This document shows, in pieces, positions 44,001 to 51,998 of a stretch of DNA of 64,000 bases. Both the position numbers and the translations under genes were made by a program. The notes beneath the pieces are model-generated. The model saw nothing but the letters and a program-made list of their open reading frames with translations, was not told where the DNA came from and did not search any database. This DNA comes from Thermus sp. 2.9 (GTDB lineage Bacteria; Deinococcota; Deinococci; Deinococcales; Thermaceae), in the NCBI RefSeq assembly GCF_000794385.1, contig NZ_JTJB01000034.1, forward strand, positions 1-64,000, written 5' to 3'. Every line of letters starts with the position of its first letter. Position 1 is the first letter of the stretch.

Positions 44001-44887
44001 AGGAGGGCCCCCAGGAGGAGGAGGGCGGCGAGGAAGGGGTCGGGTTCCTTAAGGTGCCAGGGGAAGCGGAAGCCCCCTTCCCCGTCCCCTTCCACCGCCT
44101 TACCGCCCAGAACTTCCTTCAGGTGCCCCAGGGTGGCCTCGTCCCCCAAGGGCTCCCCGCCGGGGAGGTAGACCCTTAGGCGGCAGGCGTCCCCGTCCAG
44201 GGCCAGGCCCAGGGTGGGGGGCTCTTGGGCCTTGAGGAGGACCTGGAGGGTTTTTAGGTGTTCCGGCTTTGGGTCTGGGTCCACCCCGTAGAAGAGGGGG
44301 TGGGGGAGGGGGTGGAGTTCCCGGAGTTCCGCCTCGAGGCCAAGGAGCCTCCACACCCCGGGCAAGACCCCGCCTCCCGCTCCCCCCATGGCGTCCAGGT
44401 AGACCACGCCCTTTTTCTTGGGCACCTCTCCGGCGCTTTGCGCCAGGTGCCCCATATAAGCCTTCTTGACCTCCAGGGGGGCGAAGCGCCCCCGGGCCTC
44501 CGGGGGGGTTAGGAAGGGCACCGCCTCCCCGGGAAGGGGTTTTCCGGGCCCCAGGCGGAGCTTGACCCCCTGGAAGCGGGCGGGCCTGCGCCCGGCGGTG
44601 AGGTAAAGCCCCGCCGCCTCCTGCCTCTCCAAGGCGAAGCCGAAAAGGGGAAGGGGAGAAGGCCCGGGAAGGAGGAAGGTCTCCAGGCCCAAGGCGGAAA
44701 GCACCCCCGCCGCCTCCTCCGCCATCTCCCGGGCCAGGAAGCGGGCGTCGTGGCCCACCACAACCCGTCCTATGCCTTCCTCCTTCAGTCGCTCGCCAAA
44801 CCCCGCCGCCAAGCGTGCCAAAGTGGCGAAGGTGAAGTCCCGGGCGAGTTCGCCCAAGAAGCCCTCCTGCGTGGGACGAAGCTCCAT
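43997..44887 (-). CDS. Degenerate phosphohexomutase-like protein
   Basis: 296 residues against about 450 in active phosphomanno/glucomutases. The fold is recognisable (VVVGHDARFLAREMAEEAAGVLSALGL; GVVYLDAMGGAGG), but the catalytic TASHNP loop reads TAGRRPARFQGVK, with the Ser lost, and the Mg loop DGDADR reads DGDACRLRV. The C-terminal domain is missing. It is therefore probably not a mutase; a sugar-phosphate sensor or partner of the coupled hydrolase is possible. Starts 7 nt from a TAGACT box in a palindrome. Confidence 0.7.
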   Translation of the reverse strand: MELRPTQEGFLGELARDFTFATLARLAAGFGERLKEEGIGRVVVGHDARFLAREMAEEAAGVLSALGLETFLLPGPSPLPLFGFALERQEAAGLYLTAGRRPARFQGVKLRLGPGKPLPGEAVPFLTPPEARGRFAPLEVKKAYMGHLAQSAGEVPKKKGVVYLDAMGGAGGGVLPGVWRLLGLEAELRELHPLPHPLFYGVDPDPKPEHLKTLQVLLKAQEPPTLGLALDGDACRLRVYLPGGEPLGDEATLGHLKEVLGGKAVEGDGEGGFRFPWHLKEPDPFLAALLLLGALL

Positions 44888-44893
44888 GTCCTA

Positions 44894-44915
44894 GAGTCTA
44901 CCGCGTGGTAGACTC
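44894..44915. promoter_or_regulatory. Palindromic bidirectional leaderless promoter
   Basis: GAGTCTACC-GCGT-GGTAGACTC is a perfect 9-bp-arm palindrome. Each arm contains a TAGACT -10 (44909-44914 rightward; 44900-44895 leftward), and each box ends exactly 7 nt from its start codon (GTG 44922; ATG 44887). Confidence 0.65.
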
Positions 44916-44921
44916 CACCCC

Positions 44922-47000
44922 GTGGACGAGGCCCTCCTCTCCTCCTTGAACGAGGCCCAGCGCCAGGCGGTCCTCCACTTCCAAGGCCCCGCCTTGGTGG
45001 TGGCGGGGGCTGGGAGCGGCAAGACCCGCACCGTGGTCCACCGGGTGGCCTACCTCATCGCCCACCGGGGCGTCTACCCCACGGAGATTCTGGCGGTCAC
45101 CTTCACCAACAAGGCGGCGGAGGAGATGCGGGAGCGGCTCAAGGGCATGGTGAGGGGGGCGGGGGAGGTCTGGGTTTCCACCTTCCACGCCGCCGCCTTG
45201 CGCATCCTCCGCGTGTACGGGGAGCGGGTGGGCCTGAAGCCGGGCTTCGTGGTCTACGACGAGGACGACCAGACCGCCCTCCTCAAGGAGGTCCTGAAGG
45301 AGCTCGGCCTTTCCGCCAAGCCGGGGCCCATCAAGGCCCTCTTGGACCGGGCCAAAAACCGAGGAGAGCCGCCCGAGGCCCTCTTGGCGGAACTTCCCGA
45401 GTACTACGCCGGACTTTCCCGGAGGAGGCTTTTGGACGTCTTTTTCCGCTACCAGGAGGCCCTAAAGGCCCAAGGGGCCTTGGACTTCGGGGACATCCTC
45501 CTTTACGCCCTGAGGCTTTTGGAGGAGGACCAGGAGGTGCTCGCCCGGGTGCGCAAGCGGGCCCGCTTCATCCACGTGGACGAGTACCAGGACACAAACC
45601 CCGTGCAGTACCGCTTCACCAAGCTCCTGGCCGGGGAGGAGGCCAACCTCATGGCCGTGGGGGACCCGGACCAGGGCATCTACTCCTTCCGGGCGGCGGA
45701 CATCAAGAACATCCTCCAGTTCACGGCAGACTTCCCCGGGGCCAAGGTCTACCGCCTGGAGGAGAACTACCGCTCCACCGAGGCCATCTTGCGCTTCGCC
45801 AACGCCGTGATCGTCAAAAACGCCCTGCGCCTGGAAAAGACCCTGCGCCCGGTGAAGCGGGGCGGGGAGCCCGTGCGGCTTTTCCGGGCCAAGGACGCCC
45901 GGGAGGAGGCCCGCTTCGTGGCGGAGGAGATCCTGCGCCTGGGGCCCCCTTTTGACCGCATCGCCGTCCTCTACCGCACCAACGCCCAAAGCCGCCTCCT
46001 GGAGCAGGCTTTGGCGGGCCGGGGCGTTGGGGCGCGGGTGGTGGGCGGGGTGGGCTTCTTTGAGCGGGCGGAGGTGAAGGACCTCCTGGCCTACGCCCGC
46101 CTGGCCCTGAACCCCCTGGACAGCGTGAGCCTGAAGCGCATCCTGAACACCCCGCCCCGGGGCATCGGCCCGGCCACGGTGGAGAAGGTGGCCCGCCTGG
46201 CCCAGGAGAAGGGCCTTCCCCTCTTTGAGGCCCTGAAGCGGGCGGAGCTTCTACCCCGCCCCGAGCCCGTGCGCCACTTCGTGGCCTTGATGGAAGAGCT
46301 CATGGACCTGGCCTTTGGCCCCGCGGAGGCCTTTTTCCGCCATCTCCTTCAGGCCACCGACTACCCCGCCTACCTCAGGGAGGCCTACCCCGAGGACCAC
46401 GAGGACCGCCTGGAGAACGTGGAGGAGCTCCTGCGGGCGGCCAAGGAGGCGGAAAGCCTCCTGGACTTCCTGGATAAGGTGGCCCTCACCGCCCGGGCGG
46501 AGGAGCCGGCGGGGGCGGAGGGGAAGGTTTTCCTCATGACGCTCCACAACGCCAAGGGTCTGGAGTTCCCCGTGGTGTTCCTCGTGGGGGTGGAGGAGGG
46601 GCTTCTGCCCCACCGGAACTCCCTGAACACCCTCGAGGCCCTGGAGGAGGAGCGCCGCCTCTTCTACGTGGGGGTGACCCGGGCCCAGGAAAGGCTTTAC
46701 CTCTCCTACGCCGAGGAGCGGGAGGTCTACGGCCGCCTGGAGGCCACCCGGCCAAGCCGCTTCCTGGAGGAGGTGGAAGAAGGTCTCTACCAGGAGTACG
46801 ACCCCTACCGAAGCCCAAGGCCCGTCCCTCCGTCGCACCGGCCCAAGCCCGGGGCCTTCAAGGGGGGGGAGAAGGTGGTCCACCCCCGCTTCGGCCCGGG
46901 CACGGTGGTGGCGGCCTCGGGGGACGAGGTGACGGTGCACTTTGAGGGGGTGGGGCTTAAGCGCCTTTCCCTCAAGTACGCCGACCTGCGCCCCGCCTAG
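44922..47000 (+). CDS. UvrD/PcrA-type SF1A DNA helicase
   Basis: 692 residues from a GTG. Q motif LNEAQRQAVLHF, Walker A VVAGAGSGKTRTVVHRVAYL, motif II VDEYQDTNPVQYRF, motif III VGDPDQGIYSFRAAD, motif IV YRLEENYRSTEAIL, motif V VFLMTLHNAKGLEFPVVFLVG and motif VI ERRLFYVGVTRAQERLYLSYA are all intact. The C-terminal GGEKVVHPRFGPGTVVA is the RNA-polymerase-binding Tudor-like element of PcrA/UvrD. Acts in repair and transcription-coupled processes. Confidence 0.95.
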   Translation: MDEALLSSLNEAQRQAVLHFQGPALVVAGAGSGKTRTVVHRVAYLIAHRGVYPTEILAVTFTNKAAEEMRERLKGMVRGAGEVWVSTFHAAALRILRVYGERVGLKPGFVVYDEDDQTALLKEVLKELGLSAKPGPIKALLDRAKNRGEPPEALLAELPEYYAGLSRRRLLDVFFRYQEALKAQGALDFGDILLYALRLLEEDQEVLARVRKRARFIHVDEYQDTNPVQYRFTKLLAGEEANLMAVGDPDQGIYSFRAADIKNILQFTADFPGAKVYRLEENYRSTEAILRFANAVIVKNALRLEKTLRPVKRGGEPVRLFRAKDAREEARFVAEEILRLGPPFDRIAVLYRTNAQSRLLEQALAGRGVGARVVGGVGFFERAEVKDLLAYARLALNPLDSVSLKRILNTPPRGIGPATVEKVARLAQEKGLPLFEALKRAELLPRPEPVRHFVALMEELMDLAFGPAEAFFRHLLQATDYPAYLREAYPEDHEDRLENVEELLRAAKEAESLLDFLDKVALTARAEEPAGAEGKVFLMTLHNAKGLEFPVVFLVGVEEGLLPHRNSLNTLEALEEERRLFYVGVTRAQERLYLSYAEEREVYGRLEATRPSRFLEEVEEGLYQEYDPYRSPRPVPPSHRPKPGAFKGGEKVVHPRFGPGTVVAASGDEVTVHFEGVGLKRLSLKYADLRPA

Positions 47001-47010
47001 GAGGTGGCCC

Positions 47011-47724
47011 GTGTGGCCCCCTTACCACAAGACCCGCCCCTTGCCCTTCCTCCACCGGGGGAATGCCGCCTTCTTTGACCCGTTGGTGGCGGAGGTGGCG
47101 TCCTTGCGCCTGCCCCTTTTCCCCTACCCCGTGGAGGCGGAGAACACCTGGGCCCTCCTCCCCTGCCTTGTGCCCCTGGGGCTTGCCGGGATGGTCCTGG
47201 CGGAGGGCCTTCCCCCCCCGGAGGGGATGCGCCTGGAGGCGGAGGCGGAGATGGCGGGCCTGGTGGACCTGGTGGCCGTGGGGGTGGGGGGACCCGTGGG
47301 CCAGTACACGGAGGGGGTGGCCTTGGAGCGCTTCCTAGCCGCCCACTTTCCCGGGGCCAAGGCGCTTTGGCTTGGCCCCTTGCGCCCCTCCTTGGCCCCC
47401 TTCCTCCGCCCCTTGGCCCAGGTTTCCGTGGCGGCGCCGAGCTTCGCCGAAGGGGACGCCTTCCTCGCCCGCCTGCCGCAAAGGGCCCGGGGACACGTGG
47501 CCTTGAGGCGGGAGGAGGTGGAGGCCCTGGCCTTGCGGTCCGACCTCCTCCTCTACGCCGGGGGCGGTCTTCCCCTGGGGCTCCTCCAACCCTTCCACGC
47601 CCTTTTGGCCCTGGCGCCTGTGGACCGGAATGTCCACGAGCGGGTCCAGGTGGTGTATTCCCGGGAGGAGCTTTGGGCGGAGCGGGTGAAGGCGGTCTTA
47701 GGGGCGCTTGGCTACCCCCCTTGA
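47011..47724 (+). CDS. Uncharacterised protein, faintly shikimate-dehydrogenase-like
   Basis: 237 residues from a GTG 11 nt after the helicase, with AGGAGGTG upstream. The order of a VGVGGPVGQYTEGVALERFL segment, then a strand GAKALWLGPLR, then LLLYAGGGLPLG near the C-terminus, vaguely follows shikimate dehydrogenases (GxxxGxNTDxxGF then GAGG), but the substrate Lys and the dinucleotide GxGG motif are not seen. I treat function as unknown. No membrane segments. Confidence 0.55.
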   Translation: MWPPYHKTRPLPFLHRGNAAFFDPLVAEVASLRLPLFPYPVEAENTWALLPCLVPLGLAGMVLAEGLPPPEGMRLEAEAEMAGLVDLVAVGVGGPVGQYTEGVALERFLAAHFPGAKALWLGPLRPSLAPFLRPLAQVSVAAPSFAEGDAFLARLPQRARGHVALRREEVEALALRSDLLLYAGGGLPLGLLQPFHALLALAPVDRNVHERVQVVYSREELWAERVKAVLGALGYPP

Positions 47725-47738
47725 TACCCTAGGGGTAT
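47724..47738 (+). promoter_or_regulatory. Palindrome with TACCCT -10 before pxpA
   Basis: ATACCC-TAG-GGGTAT. TACCCT (47725-47730) ends 6 nt before the ATG at 47737, so the palindrome covers both the -10 and the start codon. Confidence 0.45.
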
Positions 47739-48507
47739 GGGGCGTTGGGTGGACCTGAACGCGGACGCGGGGGAGTCCTACGGGGTCTATACCTACGGGC
47801 ACGACCGGGAGCTTTTCCCCTTGGTGACCTCGGTGAACCTGGCCTGCGGCTTCCACGGGGGAAGCCCTTTGCGCATGCGGGAGGCGGTGGCCCTGGCCAA
47901 GGCCCATGGGGTGGCGGTGGGGGCCCACCCCGGCTTCCCCGACCTGGTGGGGTTTGGCCGGCGGGAGATGGCCTTGGGCCCGGAGGAGGTCTACGCCGAC
48001 GTGCTTTACCAGATCGGGGCCCTTTACGCCTTCCTGAAGGCGGAGGGGCTTCCCCTCCACCACGTGAAGCCCCACGGGGCCCTTTACCTCAAGGCTTGCC
48101 GGGACCGGGAGACGGCCCGGGCCATCGCCGAGGCGGTGCGGGCCTTTGACCCGGAGGTGCCCCTCGTGGTCCTCCCCGGGACGGTCTACGAGGAGGAGGC
48201 GAGGCGCGCCGGGCTTAGGGTGGTCCTCGAGGCCTTCCCCGAGCGGGCCTATCTCAAGAACGGTCAGCTTGCCCCCCGCTCCCTTCCGGGCTCCTGGATC
48301 ACCGACCCAAGGGAGGCGGCCCGGCGGGCGGTGCGCATGGTCCTGGAAGGGAAGGTGGAGGCCCTGGACGGAGGAGAGGTGGCGGTGCGGGCGGACACCC
48401 TTTGCATTCATGGGGATAACCCCAACGCCCCCCAGGTGGCCCAGGCGGTGCGGGCGGCTTTGGAGGCGGCGGGGGTGGCGGTGCGGGCGTTTGGCTTGGG
48501 GGTGTAG
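47737..48507 (+). CDS. pxpA: 5-oxoprolinase subunit A (LamB/YcsF family)
   Basis: 256 residues. VDLNADAGESYGVYTYGHDRELFPLVTSVNLACGFHGG is the family start, followed by AHPGFPDLVGFGRREM, VKPHGALY and DTLCIHGDNPNAPQVAQAVRAAL. Together with PxpB/PxpC it opens 5-oxoproline with ATP; the other subunits are not adjacent here. Confidence 0.93.
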   Translation: MGRWVDLNADAGESYGVYTYGHDRELFPLVTSVNLACGFHGGSPLRMREAVALAKAHGVAVGAHPGFPDLVGFGRREMALGPEEVYADVLYQIGALYAFLKAEGLPLHHVKPHGALYLKACRDRETARAIAEAVRAFDPEVPLVVLPGTVYEEEARRAGLRVVLEAFPERAYLKNGQLAPRSLPGSWITDPREAARRAVRMVLEGKVEALDGGEVAVRADTLCIHGDNPNAPQVAQAVRAALEAAGVAVRAFGLGV

Positions 48508-48518
48508 GGGCTTAAGAT
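48491..48518 (+). promoter_or_regulatory. Candidate promoter of the polysaccharide operon
   Basis: TTGGCT (48491-48496), 16-nt spacer, TAAGAT (48513-48518) at the end of pxpA. It would start a leader of about 175 nt. Confidence 0.45.
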
Positions 48519-48700
48519 ATGGAGGGTGGGGGGCCTCGAGGGCCATCCGCCATAAGGATGGGGAAGCCATGAGGCGCAGGGCGATGACCGGTGCCGGCTA
48601 CCTAACCTGGGGAGGCAACCTGGGTCCATCTAGCGGAAGGAACTGTCGGGAAGCCATTTTCCTACTTTCGTGAGGTTGTGGTGTGGAAAGGAGTAGATAT
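48519..48700 (+). other. Structured, gene-free leader before the polysaccharide operon
   Basis: The only sizeable non-coding stretch in this part of the window. It contains GGCCTCGAGGGCC, a hairpin CCATCC-GCCATAA-GGATGG (48543-48561), GCC-ATGA-GGC (48566-48575), CCGG-TG-CCGG, a direct repeat AACCTGGG (48604-48611, 48617-48624) and a repeat of GGGAAGCCAT (48561-48570; 48648-48657). No ORF of note. A segment GGGGAAGCC ... GATGACC ... GCCGG ... ACC recalls the 3' side of cobalamin riboswitches, but the rest of that aptamer is not seen. Candidate regulatory RNA, unassigned. Confidence 0.4.
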
Positions 48701-49966
48701 GTGGGCAAGGTTCTAAGCTTCATCCGTTACTCCCGGGTGGGAAGAAACCTCCTTTACCTTTACTTGGTTCAGGGTGCCAATTATCTTTTCCCCTTGCTCA
48801 CCCTTCCTTACTTGACCCGCACTTTGGGGCCACAAGGGTTTGGGCTTTTAGCGGTGGGGCAGTCTATGGCGCTTTATTTGCAACTTTTGGTGGAGTACGG
48901 CTTTTCCTTTTCGGGCACCCGGGAGGTGGCGCGGCACCGAGAGGACCCGGGAGCCTTAGCCCGCATTTTTTCAGGGGTTTTGGCGGCCAAGCTTTTTCTC
49001 CTCCTTCCCGCCTTTTTGCTTGCCTTGACAGCGCTTTACCTGCCTGTCCTTCGCGGTCGGGAGGATGTGGTCTTTTCTGCCTTCTTTTGGGCTGCCGCCT
49101 GGGGCCTGAGCCCGCTGTGGGTTTTCCAGGGGTTGGAGCGGATGCGGGAAGTGGCCCTTTTGGAGGTCCTTACCCGCGGGTTGGCCACCATGGGGGTTTT
49201 CCTCCTCGTTCGGGCTCCCGAGCAGGCATACCTACCCCTTTTTTTGAACGGAGTGGGGGCTTTGGCGGCGAGTGGTTTGGGGTTCTTTTGGCTTTCCCGC
49301 CACATTCCTTTGCGGCGGCCCTCCCTGAGGGAGGGTTTGTTGTTCTTGGCTATGGGTAAGGACCTTTTTTCCTTTCGGGTGGCTGTGAGCCTCTATACGG
49401 CAGCGAACCCTTTGATTCTTAGCTTCTTTGCGTCCCCTTCTCAGGTGGGGCTGTACGCGGGTGCGGAGCGGCTTACCAAGGCGGTTTTGGGGATGGTGGA
49501 GCCATTCAACCGGGCCTTTTTTCCACGGTTTTCCCACGAGGTGGGCCGGGACACCCGGGGCGCGGGTAGGATGGCCACGCTGGTCTTTGCCCTCATGGTG
49601 GGTTTTGCCATGGGCGGAGCTTTCTTCCTTTGGTTTGTAAGCCCATGGGTGGTGCACATCCTTTTGGGGCCGGGCTATGAGGGAGCGGTGCCGATCATGC
49701 GCATCCTAGTGCTTCTCCTTCCCCTGATTGCGGCCTCCAGTCTCCTAGGCCTCCAGTGGATGCTGGCCTGGAAGATGGACCGGGCCTTCAACGCCATCAT
49801 TGTGGTCGCGGGGTTTCTAAACCTCCTCTTGGCCACGGCGCTTAGCCACCTAGGGGGTGCTTCGGGGCTTGCCTGGGCGGTGGTCTTGGTGGAGGCCTTT
49901 GTGACGGGGGGGATGGTCTGGTACCTTCATAGATTGGGGCGCCTACCCTGGGAGGTGGCCCGGTGA
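48701..49966 (+). CDS. Wzx-type oligosaccharide flippase
   Basis: 421 residues with about 12 hydrophobic segments, MOP superfamily. The N-terminus NLLYLYLVQGANYLFPLLTLPYLTRTLGPQGFGLLAVGQS is the RfbX/Wzx hallmark. The GTG at 48701 was chosen because AAAGGAG (48687-48693) lies 7 nt upstream; GTG 48683 has no such site. It flips lipid-linked repeat units across the membrane. First gene of the polysaccharide cluster. Confidence 0.9.
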   Translation: MGKVLSFIRYSRVGRNLLYLYLVQGANYLFPLLTLPYLTRTLGPQGFGLLAVGQSMALYLQLLVEYGFSFSGTREVARHREDPGALARIFSGVLAAKLFLLLPAFLLALTALYLPVLRGREDVVFSAFFWAAAWGLSPLWVFQGLERMREVALLEVLTRGLATMGVFLLVRAPEQAYLPLFLNGVGALAASGLGFFWLSRHIPLRRPSLREGLLFLAMGKDLFSFRVAVSLYTAANPLILSFFASPSQVGLYAGAERLTKAVLGMVEPFNRAFFPRFSHEVGRDTRGAGRMATLVFALMVGFAMGGAFFLWFVSPWVVHILLGPGYEGAVPIMRILVLLLPLIAASSLLGLQWMLAWKMDRAFNAIIVVAGFLNLLLATALSHLGGASGLAWAVVLVEAFVTGGMVWYLHRLGRLPWEVAR

Positions 49967-51084
49967 GGGTGGACTACCTAATCGTGGGTGCAGGCTTTAC
50001 CGGCGCCACCTTGGCGGAGCGGATCGCCAGTGAACTTGGTAAGCGGGTTTTGGTGGTGGACCGCAGGGGCCACATCGGGGGTAACGCCTACGACGAGCAC
50101 GACGAACGGGGTGTTTTGGTACACCGCTACGGCCCCCACATCTTCCACACGCAGAGCAGGAAGGTCTTTGAGTACCTCTCCCGCTTTACCGAGTGGCGGC
50201 CCTACTTCCACCGGGTGCGGGCGGTGGTGGAGGGGAAGGAGATCCCCCTGCCCTTCAGCCTGGCCTCCCTGCGGGCCCTCTTCTCTGAGCGGGTGGCGGA
50301 CCGGCTAGAGGAGAAGCTTATGGCCCGGTTTGGCTACGGGGCCCGGGTGCCCATCCTGCGCCTGAGGGAGGAGGAAGACCCCGATTTGCGGTTCTTGGCG
50401 GACTACGTGTACCGGAACGTCTTTGAAGGGTACACCTTAAAGCAGTGGGGAATGCGGCCGGAGGAGCTTTCTCCCTCGGTGACGGCGCGGGTGCCGGTTT
50501 TGGTGAGCTACGACACCCGCTACTTCCAGGACACCTACCAAGCCATGCCCAAGGAGGGGTACACGGCGCTCTTCCGGCGGATGCTCTCCCACCCCAACAT
50601 CAAGGTCCTCCTTCAAGCGGACTGGCGGGAGGTGGAGGGGGAGGTGCGGTACCGGTACCTCATTTACACCGGGCCCATAGACGAGTTCTTCGGCTACCTT
50701 CATGGACCCTTGCCGTACCGCTCTCTGCGGTTCCGACTAGAGGGGCAGCCGATACCTTGGGCCCAGGAGGTGGGTACGTTGAACTACCCCAACGAGCACG
50801 CCTACACCCGGGTGACGGAGTTCAAGCACCTCACGGGGCAGGCCTACCTGCCCCACACCACCCTGTGCTACGAGTACCCCGAAGGCTACGAGCCTGGGCG
50901 GAACGAGCCCTACTACCCAGTGCCCAAGGAGGAAAACGAGGCGCGGTACCAGCTTTACTTGGAGGAGGCGAAGAAGCTCAAGGGGGTATACTTTGCCGGG
51001 CGTCTGGGGGACTACCGCTACTACAACATGGACCAGGCGGTGGCCAGGGCTCTGAAGCTTTTTGAGGAGGTGGCGCGTGGATAG
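49963..51084 (+). CDS. glf: UDP-galactopyranose mutase
   Basis: 373 residues. FAD motif YLIVGAGFTGATLAERIA, then GHIGGNAYDEHDERGVLVHRYGPHIFHT, the UGM signature, and a C-terminal GRLGDYRYYNMDQAVARAL. Catalyses UDP-Galp to UDP-Galf, implying galactofuranose in the polymer. GTGA overlap with wzx, and the following GT2 gene overlaps its stop. Confidence 0.95.
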   Translation: MRVDYLIVGAGFTGATLAERIASELGKRVLVVDRRGHIGGNAYDEHDERGVLVHRYGPHIFHTQSRKVFEYLSRFTEWRPYFHRVRAVVEGKEIPLPFSLASLRALFSERVADRLEEKLMARFGYGARVPILRLREEEDPDLRFLADYVYRNVFEGYTLKQWGMRPEELSPSVTARVPVLVSYDTRYFQDTYQAMPKEGYTALFRRMLSHPNIKVLLQADWREVEGEVRYRYLIYTGPIDEFFGYLHGPLPYRSLRFRLEGQPIPWAQEVGTLNYPNEHAYTRVTEFKHLTGQAYLPHTTLCYEYPEGYEPGRNEPYYPVPKEENEARYQLYLEEAKKLKGVYFAGRLGDYRYYNMDQAVARALKLFEEVARG

Positions 51085-51978
51085 GGTCTGCGCGGTGATC
51101 GTCACGCATAACCGTAAGGAGCTTCTAAGGGAGTGCCTGCGGGCGGTGCTTGCCCAGACTCGGCCCGTGGACCACATCTTGGTGGTGGACAACGCCTCCA
51201 CGGACGGGACGGCGGATATGCTCCGGGAGGAGTTCTCGCAGGTGGAGGTCTTGAGGCTCCTGAAAACCAGGGCGGGGCTGGGGGCTTCCACGAGGGAATG
51301 AAGCGGGCGTATGAGCTCGGATACGAGTGGATGTGGTTGATGGATGATGATGCTTTGCCGAGTAGGACCGCATTGGAAGAACTGCTTCTCTTTTCAGAAG
51401 AAGCGGATGTTGTGGCACCTGGTCTCGTGAACAGGGCGGGTGTTGTTTATGGAGCAGGTAACTACTTTTTGGGTTATAGACCCCTACGGGTTCCTTTTAT
51501 CTTGAAAGATGCGAGGTATGCTGTCCCCGTGCAGTTGGTTTCTTTTGTGGGGCCCTTGATAAGTCGGCGGGTTGTTGAAAGCGTAGGTTTTCCCAGAGTT
51601 GAGTTTTTTATTTGGGCAGATGATTGGGAGTATTTCTTGCGAGTTCATTTGCAGGGGATGCGCACGCTATGGACCCCTTGTGCAGTTGTGTTCCACGAGT
51701 ATGGAGGTGAGTTTTTCAAAGTCAAGCGGTTTGGTTGGACGAGCATCCGTCCTAAACAACCTGCTTGGAAGTATTATTATAGTACAAGAAATACTTGGGT
51801 GATGCTAGGTTTGTTTCCCCCCTTTCGCCGATATCTGGAGCGGCTAGTTTATTTGGTCTACACGGTGAGATGGATGTTGGGTGACGTACTTTTTGAGAAA
51901 AACTATATGGAGCGTTGTTTTTATCGGGTTAGAGGCCTGTGGGACGGTATCTGGGGGCGTCTTGGTAGAATTGTCTGA
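51077..51978 (+). pseudogene. GT2 (galactofuranosyltransferase-like) gene with a single-base frameshift
   Basis: Begins VCAVIVTHNRKELLRECLRAVLAQTRPVDHILVVDNASTDGTADML, then leaves frame near 51259. Downstream the other frame supplies ENQGGAGGFHEGMKRAYELGYEWMWLMDDDALPS (DDD metal site) and continues to 51978. Adding one C to CTCC (51257-51260) gives RLPENQGGAGGFHEG, the standard sequence of Galf transferases of the GlfT type, so one base is missing. Real inactivation, phase variation or sequence error. It overlaps glf, fitting a role in using UDP-Galf. Confidence 0.85.
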
Positions 51979-51998
51979 GTTGAGAGGAAAGAAGTGCG

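Noticed and set aside
48551-48625. c-di-GMP (GEMM) riboswitch before the polysaccharide operon
   Set aside because: GCGCAGGGC and GCCGGCTACC look like GEMM pieces but the GGGACGCAAAGC core and the two-hairpin order are absent.
48631-48655. SRP RNA apical loop (GCGGAAGGAAC)
   Set aside because: Only GGAAGGAA matches; the flanking symmetric-loop sequence and long hairpin of SRP RNA are missing.
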